Shown in pieces: positions 24,502 to 32,661 of a DNA stretch of 64,000 nucleotides. Both the position numbers and the translations under genes were made by a program. The stretch comes from Allobosea psychrotolerans. Lineage in GTDB: Bacteria; Pseudomonadota; Alphaproteobacteria; Rhizobiales; Beijerinckiaceae. Below the pieces are notes generated by a model. That model was not told the DNA's origin. It did no database searches and saw only the letters and a list, made by a program, of their open reading frames with translations. Where the stretch lies: contig NZ_PQFZ01000023.1 in assembly GCF_002917105.1 (NCBI RefSeq), positions 17,367 through 81,366 on the forward strand, given 5' to 3'. Each line of letters opens with the position of its first letter. Position 1 is the first letter of the stretch.

Positions 24502-25925
24502 CCGCGAACCTTTTCGCCTTGCGATTTCGTCCACCACGGCGTCGGGTCGACCGAAACGCCGTCTTTTCTGAACTCTATATATAGGACCGGTTGCCCGGTC
24601 CCAGAACCTACGATCGTCGCGGCAGCTTCCGACGTTTCGCCCATCACCGCAACCGGTTCTCCCGCGAGGACGAACTGATTCAGCGATACGTCGATGCGCT
24701 GCATTCCGGCCAGCAGCAAATAGTACCCCCCGCCGGCATTCAGGATCAAGAGTTGCCCGAAGGAGCGGAAGGGACCCGCATAAACCACCCAAGCGTCCGA
24801 AGGTGCCGAAACTAGGGCATTGGGGCGTGTACTCACAGATATTCCACGCGTCGTGCCGCCTGCGCCGTCACTTTCGCCGAAACCACGCAATTGTGATCCC
24901 GCCGCCGGTAGGGGAAGCAAGCCCCGTGCCTCGGCGAAGGCGATCTTGGGCGCGAGCCGTGCGGGGTCCTTGAAGGCGAGCGCGGCCATGCGCTGGCGCT
25001 GCTCGCGGGTTTCCGATTCCAGCGCCTGGCGCGCGGTCTCGGCGGCGCGATTGGCCGTCGAGATCTCTTTTTCCATGCGTTCGACAAAATCGCGCAGGGA
25101 GCGCGCTTGCGCCGCGAGCTCGCCACCGACGCTGCGCTGCTCCTCGACGTCGCGTGCGGCGCCCGCTTCACGCTCGCGCCTGGCTTCGATCAGCGAGGCC
25201 AGGCGCTGACGTTCCGTCGCCAGGCCTTCCAATTCGGTGGTGATGGCCTTGCGGTCGCCGGTGATGTTCTCGCGCAGGCGCACCAGTTCGCCGAGATCGG
25301 AACCCAGGATCTCGATCTCCTGGCGCAGCTCGGGCACGACCGCGCCCAGCAGCATCGAGGCCCGCACCGCTTCCAGAATATCCTCGGGGCGCACCAGAAC
25401 CGCCGGCGGCGGACGCCGGCCGATGCGCTGCAGCGCCGCCAGCACTTCGGAGATCAAGCCGCGCCGGCCTTCGAGCGAACGCCGGATCGCCGCTTCGCTG
25501 GATTGCAGCAGGCCTAGTCTGTCCTCGATCGCGCCGATGCGCCGCTCGACGGCCTGGGTGCGCTGGGTCGCCTCGAGCAGGGCCTTGTTGAGGGCGGCGC
25601 GGTCGGCGCGGATGCCGGCGATCTCCGCCTCCAGCTTGCTGCGCGCCTCGGCATTGCCGGCCAGGCGCTGCTCGATCGCCTTGAGCTCGGCCTCGCGGGC
25701 CTGTTTCTCGACCTGCTTGGCTTGTGCCTCGCGGGTCAATTGCTCGGGGTCGGGGGATTGGGCGGCGGCCGGGAGGGAGGCGATGAACAGGGCCAGTGAC
25801 AGGGCTCCAAAGGCTCTGCGGGCCTGCCTACAGGATGCGCGGAAGCCCTTATCCGACGGCATGCCGCGATGCCATGAGCGGGCCGGGCTGCGCCATCCGC
25901 GAATCAGGGGCCGGAAGAGTCTCAT
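24498..25925 (-). CDS. Murein hydrolase activator EnvC-like protein (degenerate M23 domain)
   Basis: The 475-residue protein has an N-terminal signal segment (FGALSLALFIASLPAAAQS), a long coiled coil (about 55-310, rich in Ala/Glu/Arg), and a C-terminal LytM/M23 domain. In that domain the usual zinc ligands appear to be lost: the HxGxD motif reads TTRGISV, the HG after the central strand reads NAGGGY, and HFE reads YIEF. This fits an EnvC-type activator of amidases rather than a peptidase. It overlaps rlmH upstream and ctpA downstream by ATGA junctions. Confidence 0.9.
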   Translation of the reverse strand: MRLFRPLIRGWRSPARSWHRGMPSDKGFRASCRQARRAFGALSLALFIASLPAAAQSPDPEQLTREAQAKQVEKQAREAELKAIEQRLAGNAEARSKLEAEIAGIRADRAALNKALLEATQRTQAVERRIGAIEDRLGLLQSSEAAIRRSLEGRRGLISEVLAALQRIGRRPPPAVLVRPEDILEAVRASMLLGAVVPELRQEIEILGSDLGELVRLRENITGDRKAITTELEGLATERQRLASLIEARREREAGAARDVEEQRSVGGELAAQARSLRDFVERMEKEISTANRAAETARQALESETREQRQRMAALAFKDPARLAPKIAFAEARGLLPLPAAGSQLRGFGESDGAGGTTRGISVSTRPNALVSAPSDAWVVYAGPFRSFGQLLILNAGGGYYLLLAGMQRIDVSLNQFVLAGEPVAVMGETSEAAATIVGSGTGQPVLYIEFRKDGVSVDPTPWWTKSQGEKVRG

Positions 25926-26401
25926 GCGCGATGATAGGGGTGTCCGGCGATGATCGTCATGGCTCTGTAGAGCTGTTCGAGCGCCAGCGCGCGTACGATC
26001 TGGTGTGGGATGGTCAAGGCGCCGAAGGCGATCGTCAGATCGGCCCGGTCGCGGATCTCGTCGCTGAGCCCGTCCGCACCGCCGATGACGAGGCTGGCCG
26101 CCGCCGTACCAGCATCGCGCGCAGTGGCTATCCTGGCCGCGAAGGCATCGCTGGTCAGGCTGCGGCCGCGCTCGTCGAGCGCGATCAGCAGTCCAGGCGT
26201 GAGCTTGGCGGTGATGGCCTGGGCCTCGTCGCGCTTGCGTTCGTCGGGCCGGCGGCCGCGACTCTCGGCGAGCTCGACGATCTCTGGACCGGACAAGCCC
26301 AGCCCGCGCCCGAGCGCCAGCGCGCGCTCGCGATAGCGCTCGCACAACTCACGTTCCGGCCCGTCCTTGAGCCGGCCTATGGCGATGATGGCGAGGCGCA
26401 A
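25922..26401 (-). CDS. rlmH: 23S rRNA (pseudouridine1915-N3)-methyltransferase
   Basis: The 159-residue SPOUT methyltransferase has the family hallmarks LIALDERG, FVIGGADG-like SLVIGGADG and the C-terminal TIPHQIVRALALEQLYRA followed by GHPYHR. It methylates helix 69 of 23S rRNA on the assembled ribosome. The start is a TTG at 26401, supported by the typical N-terminus RLAIIAIGRLK. It is downstream of rsfS, its normal neighbour. Confidence 0.95.
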   Translation of the reverse strand: MRLAIIAIGRLKDGPERELCERYRERALALGRGLGLSGPEIVELAESRGRRPDERKRDEAQAITAKLTPGLLIALDERGRSLTSDAFAARIATARDAGTAAASLVIGGADGLSDEIRDRADLTIAFGALTIPHQIVRALALEQLYRAMTIIAGHPYHRA

Positions 26402-26435
26402 CGGCGCGCGTCTCTCGTTCCAGAACGTTGGAGCA

Positions 26436-26468
26436 GAATGCGAAAACCGGGTCCCGCTTTTCGCATTC
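26436..26468. repeat. Small palindrome between rsfS and rlmH
   Basis: GAATGCGAAAA (26436-26446) and TTTTCGCATTC (26458-26468) form a perfect 11-bp inverted repeat. It lies in the 75-bp gap of a co-directional operon and could cause partial termination or mRNA processing. I recall similar palindromes scattered in related genomes. Confidence 0.6.
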
Positions 26469-26476
26469 CGCGTTGG

Positions 26477-26833
26477 TCAGCTGACGAGCCGCTCGTTGGG
26501 CCTGTCGGCGCCCCACATCTTCTCGAGATTGTAGAACTGGCGCACTTCCGGGCGGAAGACGTGGACGATGATGTCGCCCGTGTCGATCAGCACCCAGTCG
26601 CAGGCCGGCATGCCCTCGACCTTGGGCGTGGGCAGGCCCGACGCCTTGAGGGCTTCGACCAGGCTGTCGGCGATGGAGGCGACATGACGGTTCACCCGGC
26701 CCGACGCGATGATCATCGCATCAGCCAATGAGGTCTTGCCGACCAGGTCGATGACCGTGACGTCTTCGGCCTTCATCTCTTCGAGAACATGCAATGCGAG
26801 GGCTACGCTGTCGGCGGATGGGTTTTCCGACAC
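26477..26833 (-). CDS. rsfS: Ribosome silencing factor
   Basis: The 118-residue RsfS/Iojap protein binds uL14 and prevents subunit joining under starvation. KAEDVTVIDLVGKTSLADAM, SGRVNRHVASIADSL and WVLIDTGDIIVHVFRPEVR are its conserved blocks. The start read is GTG at 26833 with no strong ribosome site; the frame has no other good start for some distance. It sits between nadD and rlmH as in most Alphaproteobacteria. Confidence 0.95.
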   Translation of the reverse strand: MSENPSADSVALALHVLEEMKAEDVTVIDLVGKTSLADAMIIASGRVNRHVASIADSLVEALKASGLPTPKVEGMPACDWVLIDTGDIIVHVFRPEVRQFYNLEKMWGADRPNERLVS

Positions 26834-26957
26834 AGCGGCCTGGGGAAGCGGCTTGGGCTCGGCTTCACCAAGGGTTGAACGGTTCAGTTCCGTATCCTCT
26901 CGATCACGACGCGCTCACAGCGCGACGTGATCAAATTACGCTCAGCGAGGCCAAAAT

Positions 26958-27587
26958 TCAATCGGATTCGGCCTGTTCGCGTAATTGGGTGGAGGAGAGA
27001 CCGGAGCGGCGGCCGTGCAGGAAGATCCAGGCGGGGGGCTTCGCATCGGGGAGCGCGGCGCCCTGGCTTTCCGAAATCCGCCAGCGCGAGAGCCAGTTAG
27101 CGGCAGGCGAAGCGACGGAGCTATGGGTCGAGCCTGGCCGGTCGATGATCGCAATCGGCATCATCCGGGCGATCGCGCGCCACTCGTTCCAGCGATGGAA
27201 GCTGGCGAGATTGTCCGAGCCCATCAGCCAGACGAAGTGGACGCCGGGGCAGCGCAGCTTCAGCGCGCGCAGCGTGTCGGCGGTGTAGCGGGTGCGCAGC
27301 CGCGCCTCGATTCCGGTGACATGGATGTGGGCATGGTCGGCGATCTCGCGCCCGAAGGCGACGCGCTGTGCCAAGGGCGGCAGGGCGGCGTTGTCCTTGA
27401 GCGGGTTGCCGGGCGTCACCAGCCACCAGACGCGGTCGAGCTGGAGCCGGCGTAACGCGGTCAGGCTCGCCATGCGGTGGCCGTCATGAGCCGGGTTGAA
27501 GCTCCCACCGAACAGGCCGATGCGCAGGCCCGGCGCATGGGGCGGCAGCCGCAGATGATCGCTGCTCAAGGCAAGATTCTGCGTCAC
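26958..27587 (-). CDS. nadD: Nicotinate-nucleotide adenylyltransferase
   Basis: The 209-residue nucleotidyltransferase makes deamido-NAD from nicotinate mononucleotide. It carries GGSFNPAHDGH (the GxFxPxHxGH motif), WWLVTPGNPLK, LMGSDNLASFHRW, and a final SGLSSTQLRE for ATP binding. A GTG at 27587 overlaps the proA stop by GTGA, which decides the start. Confidence 0.95.
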   Translation of the reverse strand: MTQNLALSSDHLRLPPHAPGLRIGLFGGSFNPAHDGHRMASLTALRRLQLDRVWWLVTPGNPLKDNAALPPLAQRVAFGREIADHAHIHVTGIEARLRTRYTADTLRALKLRCPGVHFVWLMGSDNLASFHRWNEWRAIARMMPIAIIDRPGSTHSSVASPAANWLSRWRISESQGAALPDAKPPAWIFLHGRRSGLSSTQLREQAESD

Positions 27588-28891
27588 GAACGAATCTGGC
27601 CGTCGCCATGGACACGGTATTTGAACGAGCAGAGCTGCTCGACGCCGACGGGCCCGCGCGCATGCATGCGGCCTGTCGCGATGCCGATCTCGGCGCCGAA
27701 GCCGAATTCGCCGCCGTCGGCGAACTGCGTCGAGGCATTGTGCAGCACGATCGCGGAATCGACCTCGGCGAGGAAGCGTCGGGCGGCCTGCGCGTCGTTG
27801 GCGATGATCGCCTCGGTGTGATGCGAGCCGTAGCGCTCGATATGGTCGATCGCGGCGTCCAGCCCTGCGACGAGCTTCACCGCGATGATGCGGTCGAGGA
27901 ATTCCGTCGCCCAATCCTGCTCGGTCGCGGATGTGACGCGAGCATCGAGGCCTTGCGTCGCGGCGTCGCCGCGCACGGCGCAGCCGGCGTCGAGCAGGGC
28001 GGTGACCAGCGGGGCGAGATGCGTCGCCGCGCAGGCCTCGTCGACCAGCAGGGTCTCGGCCGCGCCGCAGACGCCGGTGCGACGCAGCTTGGCGTTGAGG
28101 GTGATGTCGCGGGCCATGGCGAGATCGGCGCTGGCATGGACATAGACATGGCAGTTGCCGTCGAGATGGGCGAAGACCGGCACGCGGGCATCACTCTGGA
28201 CGCGGGCGACGAGGCTTTTCCCGCCGCGCGGCACGACCACATCGACATGGCCGTCGAGGCCCTTGAGGATTTCGCCGACCGCCGCGCGGTCGCGGGTCGG
28301 CACGAGCTGGATCGCGTCGGCCGGCAAGCCCGCCGCCTCCAGCCCCTGGCGCAGGGCGGCGGCGATCGCAGACGAGGTGCGGAAACTGTCGGAGCCGGCG
28401 CGCAGGATCGCGGCGTTGCCGCTCTTCAGGCAGAGTGCACCGGCATCGGCCGTGACATTGGGGCGGCTTTCGAAGATCACCGCGATGACGCCGAGCGGCG
28501 TCGCGACACGCTCGAACCGCAAGCCGTTGGGCTGCGTCCAGCTCGCCAGCACGCGGCCGACCGGGTCCGGCAGGGCGGCCACGGACGCGACGGCCTCGGC
28601 CACGCCGTCGAGGCGGGGCTGGTCGAGCAGCAGCCGGTCGATGAAGGCGGCGTTCTGGCCATTGGCCTTGGCGTCGGCGATATCCAGCGCGTTGGCTGCG
28701 AGGATTTCTGCCGAGCCAGCGCGCAAGGCCTCGGCCATCGCGACGAGCGCGGTGTCGCGTTTTGCCGCCGGCGCGAGCGCGACCAGGCGGGCGGCGGCGC
28801 GCGCGCGCCGACCGAGATCGCCCATCAGCGCCGCGACATCGCCACGCTCCTTGTCGGAAGAGACCGCGCGCAGGGCGCTCTCGCTCGTCAT
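27584..28891 (-). CDS. proA: Glutamate-5-semialdehyde dehydrogenase
   Basis: The 435-residue aldehyde-dehydrogenase-fold enzyme reduces gamma-glutamyl phosphate in proline synthesis. Recognisable are FESRPNVTADAGALCLKSGN, VPRGGKSLV, HLDGNCHVYVH and the catalytic-cysteine region LRRTGVCGAAETLL. I chose the ATG at 28891; a TTG at 28906 would add five residues. It is 37 bp downstream of proB and co-transcribed. Confidence 0.96.
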   Translation of the reverse strand: MTSESALRAVSSDKERGDVAALMGDLGRRARAAARLVALAPAAKRDTALVAMAEALRAGSAEILAANALDIADAKANGQNAAFIDRLLLDQPRLDGVAEAVASVAALPDPVGRVLASWTQPNGLRFERVATPLGVIAVIFESRPNVTADAGALCLKSGNAAILRAGSDSFRTSSAIAAALRQGLEAAGLPADAIQLVPTRDRAAVGEILKGLDGHVDVVVPRGGKSLVARVQSDARVPVFAHLDGNCHVYVHASADLAMARDITLNAKLRRTGVCGAAETLLVDEACAATHLAPLVTALLDAGCAVRGDAATQGLDARVTSATEQDWATEFLDRIIAVKLVAGLDAAIDHIERYGSHHTEAIIANDAQAARRFLAEVDSAIVLHNASTQFADGGEFGFGAEIGIATGRMHARGPVGVEQLCSFKYRVHGDGQIRS

Positions 28892-28927
28892 GACCGGCCT
28901 ATCCAAACCCTTTTATGCCTTCAGACC

Positions 28928-30052
28928 TTAGCCGACGCCCAGCGCCATGTCGTCCCGGTGGATCATCTCGGCGCGGCCGGGATAGCCCAGTACGGCCTCG
29001 ATGTCGCGCGAGGCTTTGCCCAGCACAAGCGCAGCCTCGTTTGCATCATAAGCGACGAGCCCGCGTCCCAGCACCGCACCTTGCGGATCGCGGATCAGCA
29101 CGGCGTCGCCGCGGGCGAAATCGCCCTCGATCCGGCTGACGCCGACCGGCAGCAGGCTCGCCCCGCCGCGCAGGGCCCGTGCCGCGCCCTCGTCGACATG
29201 GAGCGCGCCGCGCGGCTCGAGCGAGCCGGCGATCCAGGTTTTCCGAGCGGTCGCGGGGGTGGAGGCGGTCAGGAACCAGGTGCAGCGCGCGCCGTCGGCG
29301 ACAGCACTGAGCGGGTTCTTTCCCCGCCCGTCGGCGATCAGCATATGCGTGCCGCCGGCGGCTGCGATCTTGCCGGCCTCGATCTTGGTGCGCATGCCGC
29401 CGCGCGAGAGTTCGGAGGCAGCCCCGCCCGCCATGGCGTCGATCTGCGGCGTGATGCGCTCGACCAGCGGGATATGACGCGCGCCGGGATCGCTGAGGGG
29501 CGGGGCGGTATAGAGCCCGTCGATATCGGAGAACAGCACCAGCAGGTCGGCGCCGGCCATGGTCGCGACGCGGGCGGCCAGCCGGTCATTGTCGCCATAG
29601 CGGATCTCGGCGGTGGCGACGGTGTCGTTCTCGTTGATCACGGGGATCGCACGCAGATCGATCAGGCGGCCCAGCGTCGCGCGTGCATTGAGATAGCGCC
29701 GGCGCTCCTCGGTGTCGGCAAGCGTCAGCAGGATCTGGCCGGCGGTGAGGCCGTGATGGCCGAGCGCCTCGGCCCAGGTCCGGGCGAGCGCGATCTGGCC
29801 GACCGCCGCCGCCGCCTGGCTTTCTTCCAGCCGCAATGGCCCTGAAGGCAGGCCGAGCACGGTCCGCCCGAGTGCGATCGCGCCCGAGGAGACGACGAGC
29901 ACATCGGCGCCGCGCTGGTGCAGATCGGCGAGGTCCTCGGCGAGGGCGGCGAGCCAGGCCTGGCGCAAACGGCCGCGCGCCCGGTCGACGAGCAGGCTGG
30001 AGCCGACCTTGACGACGATGCGGCGGAACTGGTTCAGTGACGGCGTCTTCAC
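28928..30052 (-). CDS. proB: Glutamate 5-kinase
   Basis: The 374-residue enzyme phosphorylates glutamate as the first step of proline synthesis. An amino-acid-kinase domain (VVKVGSSLL, VSSGAIALG, INENDTVATAEIRYGDND, LFSDIDGLYT) is followed by a C-terminal PUA domain from about residue 280 (GALHVDEGAARAL, GDAVLI). The start is a GTG at 30052. In many relatives obgE precedes proB; here cspA lies divergently upstream instead. Confidence 0.96.
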   Translation of the reverse strand: MKTPSLNQFRRIVVKVGSSLLVDRARGRLRQAWLAALAEDLADLHQRGADVLVVSSGAIALGRTVLGLPSGPLRLEESQAAAAVGQIALARTWAEALGHHGLTAGQILLTLADTEERRRYLNARATLGRLIDLRAIPVINENDTVATAEIRYGDNDRLAARVATMAGADLLVLFSDIDGLYTAPPLSDPGARHIPLVERITPQIDAMAGGAASELSRGGMRTKIEAGKIAAAGGTHMLIADGRGKNPLSAVADGARCTWFLTASTPATARKTWIAGSLEPRGALHVDEGAARALRGGASLLPVGVSRIEGDFARGDAVLIRDPQGAVLGRGLVAYDANEAALVLGKASRDIEAVLGYPGRAEMIHRDDMALGVG

Positions 30053-30359
30053 GGCTGCGACCGGTTTGAACTTTCAGGACTTGTTGAATTTTCAAGACTT
30101 GCAGCCTTGGCTGTTGGCGAAAACCGCGCGCTTGTAAAGCGCCGCCAATGGCGGCGCGGCCATGCCGAAAGCGGTTTCATCTGCTGGTTGCATTGACAAG
30201 GGCGATTCAAGCGCCCATATGAGGCCTGTCGATATTTAGGCCGAACGACGTGGCCCCGCGCATGAGAGTGCGCCTGCTGACGACCTTCACCGCTCAAAAA
30301 ATCGAAAATTTGCGCGTGAGCGATCACGCGCTTCCACATACTTAGCGAAAGGTTTCGTT
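30053..30359. promoter_or_regulatory. Divergent proB/cspA intergenic region with probable long cspA leader
   Basis: No gene is seen in these 307 bp. The cspA side is AT-richer and probably holds a long 5' leader, as cold-shock mRNAs usually have. Just before the cspA ATG, CGAAAGGTTTCG (30346-30357) is a self-complementary string that contains the AAGG ribosome site, so the site can be paired. Confidence 0.5.
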
Positions 30360-30569
30360 ATGGCCGCTGGCACAGTTAAATGGTTCAATTCCACCAAGGG
30401 TTTCGGCTTCATTCAGCCGGATGATGGCGGGCAGGACGTGTTCGTCCACATCAGCGCCGTCGAGCGCGCTGGCATGCGCGATCTCCGGGAAGGTCAGAAG
30501 ATCTCCTACGAGATGGTTCAGGACAAGCGCTCCGGCAAGATGTCTGCCGACCAGCTCCGCGCCGAGTGA
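30360..30569 (+). CDS. Cold-shock protein, CspA family
   Basis: A 69-residue OB-fold RNA chaperone. GTVKWFNSTKGFGFIQP contains the RNP1 motif, and DVFVHISAVE the RNP2 motif. It binds single-stranded RNA and melts structure. Downstream are a terminator-like hairpin and rpsU, a grouping common in Rhizobiales. The leader may mask the ribosome site. Confidence 0.96.
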   Translation: MAAGTVKWFNSTKGFGFIQPDDGGQDVFVHISAVERAGMRDLREGQKISYEMVQDKRSGKMSADQLRAE

Positions 30570-30669
30570 GCCGCTAAGCCGCATCTGTCGGCATCGGAAT
30601 TTGGGTTTGGCGACCACGGATGTACTGGCGCCTGAACCTTCCGGTCCAACGACGATGCGGTTCGATGAG

Positions 30670-30698
30670 GGGTCGGGGTTCATAGCCCGGCCCTTTTT
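30670..30698 (+). terminator. Intrinsic terminator/attenuator between cspA and rpsU
   Basis: GGGTCGGG (30670-30677) pairs with CCCGGCCC (30686-30693), with one G-U, followed directly by TTTTT (30694-30698). It lies only 28 bp before the rpsU ATG. There is room for at most a short promoter after it (CACTATAAACG), so read-through or anti-termination could set rpsU expression. Confidence 0.75.
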
Positions 30699-30725
30699 CC
30701 GTCACTATAAACGCAGGAGACAGGC

Positions 30726-30989
30726 ATGCAGGTTCTCGTCCGCGACAATAATGTCGACCAGGCCCTCCGGGTCCTGAAGAAGAAGATGCAGCGCGAAGGC
30801 GTCTTCCGCGAAATGAAGCGCCGTTCGGCTTATGAGAAGCCGTCCGAGAAGCGCGTCCGCGAAAAGGCCGACGCCATCCGCCGCGCCCGCAAGGTTGCGC
30901 GCAAGCAGATGCAGCGCGAAGGCTTGATCGCCGCGCCGAAGCCCAAGCCGAAGCCGGTCCGCGCTGGAGGCGCAGCGCCTGCGCGTTGA
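30726..30989 (+). CDS. rpsU: 30S ribosomal protein bS21
   Basis: The 87-residue protein begins MQVLVRDNNVDQALRVLKKK, the standard bS21 start, followed by a basic helical region. It is longer than E. coli bS21 (71) by an extension with KPKPKP and an Ala/Gly tail, as seen in Alphaproteobacteria. AGGAGA precedes the ATG. The protein helps the 30S subunit bind mRNA leaders, which fits its pairing with cspA. Confidence 0.97.
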   Translation: MQVLVRDNNVDQALRVLKKKMQREGVFREMKRRSAYEKPSEKRVREKADAIRRARKVARKQMQREGLIAAPKPKPKPVRAGGAAPAR

Positions 30990-31004
30990 TTTGGATACCA
31001 ATTC

Positions 31005-31049
31005 GGCGCGATCTGGATTATTGGCCCCTCGCGGGGCACAGATCGCGCC
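31005..31049 (+). promoter_or_regulatory. Large structured RNA element between rpsU and the DUF6481 gene
   Basis: GGCGCGATCTG (31005-31015) pairs perfectly with CAGATCGCGCC (31039-31049). Inside it GCCCC (31024-31028) pairs with GGGGC (31033-31037) around a TCGC loop. The result is a two-tier hairpin with an internal loop, 16 bp after the rpsU stop and 27 bp before the next start. No U-run follows. Confidence 0.6.
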
Positions 31050-31075
31050 CGTGACAACACGAGAGAAGGCTAGCC

Positions 31076-31453
31076 TTGAAGAACCCGAACGACCGCAGCT
31101 TCACTGATCGCAAGGCCAATTCCGCGGCCGCCAAGCAGGCGCTCCTTGAGCGTTTCAAGGCGAGGCCGGGTCCGGATGACCCGATCATGCAGCAGCGCCG
31201 CGCGGAGCGCCAGGCCATTGCCGATGCGCGCGCGGTTCGCGATGCAGAGAAGGCCGCTGCCCGGGCTGAAGCCGAGCGTCTGGCCGCTATCGAGGCTGCC
31301 CGCCTCGCTGAGGAAGAGCGCCTGGCCGAGATCGCTCGCGAAGCCGCCCGCAAGGCCGAGCAGGCCCGCCGCGACGCCGAGCGTCCGCGCAAGGTGCTGC
31401 TGGAAGCCGTGCAGTACGCCCAGCTTCGCGCCGCCGGCAAGGGCCGCCGCTGA
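31076..31453 (+). CDS. DUF6481 family protein (charged coiled coil)
   Basis: A 125-residue protein that starts with a TTG preceded by AAGG at good spacing. NPNDRSFTDRKANSAAAKQA and the ARPGPDDP motif match the small DUF6481 family found beside cspA/rpsU in Rhizobiales. The middle (about 45-105) is a highly charged Ala/Glu/Arg helix. The function is unknown; gene order suggests a link to translation or cold response. Confidence 0.78.
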   Translation: MKNPNDRSFTDRKANSAAAKQALLERFKARPGPDDPIMQQRRAERQAIADARAVRDAEKAAARAEAERLAAIEAARLAEEERLAEIAREAARKAEQARRDAERPRKVLLEAVQYAQLRAAGKGRR

Positions 31454-31762
31454 TACCAGACGATAGCCAGGGCGATGTCCGGTCCGCTCGGATCGCGTGC
31501 TTGCCCTGGATTCTTACTTTTAGAGCATTATCTTGAGACGAGGCGGCGAAAGCTGCCTCGACTGACGATGCTCTAGCTGACGGGGTTCTCGCTCGCGGCC
31601 GATCGGCGGCAGGGGGCTCGGCAGTCGACGATTCCGGCCTTGGCCCTTGTGCCTCGGCCGGCGTGACACGCCTCCTCTCAGAGAGACGGGTCGTTTCGGG
31701 CCGCACGGTCCAAAACGCGAATTCGCCTCTCGGCTCATAGCGCAGCATCGGAGCGAGCCGCC
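31454..31762. other. Intergenic region with a GNRA-type hairpin repeat
   Basis: No gene is supported. AGAGCAT (31522-31528) and ATGCTCT (31568-31574) bound an element whose core is GAGGCGGC-GAAA-GCTGCCTC (31540-31559), a near-perfect stem closed by a GAAA tetraloop. It looks like a dispersed hairpin repeat. Confidence 0.5.
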
Positions 31763-32122
31763 ATGGCGACGCGAGGACTCTCCGCCGACGAAATCAAGCG
31801 GCGGGCGCAAATGGCCTTCGACAAGGCCGACGCACGTAAACAGGAAGCATCGCGCGCGATGGAGGCCGAACAGGCCGAACGCGACGCCGTGATGCAGAAG
31901 ACGGCCCGCCTGCGTGCGCAGCGCCTCGCCAAGGAAGCGGTGGAAGCCGAGACCGCGGCGATCGTTGCGGCTGAGCAGGCACAGGCCAAGGCCGAGCAGA
32001 TCGAAGCCAAGGCCGCAGCGAAAGCCGCCAAGACCAAGGCGAGCACCGACAAGATCGCCAAGGCGGCGGAAAAGCTCGCCAAGGCTGCGGAAAAGGCAAA
32101 AAAGGTCGCTGCGCGGGCCTAG
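31763..32122 (+). CDS. Hypothetical Ala/Lys-rich coiled-coil protein
   Basis: The 119-residue product is almost entirely helical and charged (SADEIKRRAQMAFDKADARK at the start, AAEKLAKAAEKAKKVAA at the end). The lysine-rich Ala-Lys tail resembles histone H1-like or nucleic-acid-binding tails, but no family can be named safely. It follows the cspA-rpsU-DUF6481 group and is ended by a good terminator. Confidence 0.65.
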   Translation: MATRGLSADEIKRRAQMAFDKADARKQEASRAMEAEQAERDAVMQKTARLRAQRLAKEAVEAETAAIVAAEQAQAKAEQIEAKAAAKAAKTKASTDKIAKAAEKLAKAAEKAKKVAARA

Positions 32123-32169
32123 TGGTTGTTTGTCCGAGATCGGACACGATCCTTTCCTGATTCAAGAAG

Positions 32170-32203
32170 AGCCCGCCTGGCGCCTCAAGCCCGGCGGGCT
32201 TTT
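32170..32203 (+). terminator. Rho-independent terminator
   Basis: AGCCCGCC (32170-32177) pairs with GGCGGGCT (32193-32200) and runs into TTTT (32200-32203). It is 47 bp after the stop of the coiled-coil gene and also lies beyond the stop of the convergent DUF1801 gene. Confidence 0.85.
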
Positions 32204-32238
32204 CTATTGGGCGTTCGTGAGCATGCCGCCGCATGCGC

Positions 32239-32634
32239 TCATCGGGACGAAGCCCTGTTCAGGGCCACGGCCGCACGGATGAGCGCCTTGAAGGCGTCTT
32301 GATCAATGTCATCGCCCTCGTGGAGATCGATGGCGCGCCTGGTGTTGCCCTCGAGGCTGGCGTTGAACAGGGCTGAGGGATCGTCGAGCGAGGCGCCCTT
32401 GGCGAAGGTCAGCTTGACCACGCTCTTATAGGTCTCGCCGGTGCAGATGATGCCGGCGTGAGACCACACCGGCACGCCCCGCCACTTCCACTCCTCGACC
32501 ACCTCTGGGTCCGCTTGCCTGATGAGCATGCGGATATGGGCGAGCGTCTTGCCTCTCCAGTCGTCCAGTTCCGCTATTTTCGCATCGATCAGTCGGGACG
32601 GAGATTCGTCCGTGGTCGTTGCGTCCTTCTTCAT
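32239..32634 (-). CDS. DUF1801 domain-containing protein
   Basis: The 131-residue protein carries the YdhG/DUF1801 pattern: WRGKTLAHIRMLIRQADPEV, EEWKWRGVPVWSHAGIICTG, and a final region with LTFAKGASL and NTRRAIDLHEGD. The fold is a small alpha/beta domain of unknown function related to frataxin-like proteins. It stands between convergent and codirectional neighbours without clear partners. Confidence 0.85.
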   Translation of the reverse strand: MKKDATTTDESPSRLIDAKIAELDDWRGKTLAHIRMLIRQADPEVVEEWKWRGVPVWSHAGIICTGETYKSVVKLTFAKGASLDDPSALFNASLEGNTRRAIDLHEGDDIDQDAFKALIRAAVALNRASSR

Positions 32635-32661
32635 ATCGTCGCTTCTCCTCGGCTGCCTCTT

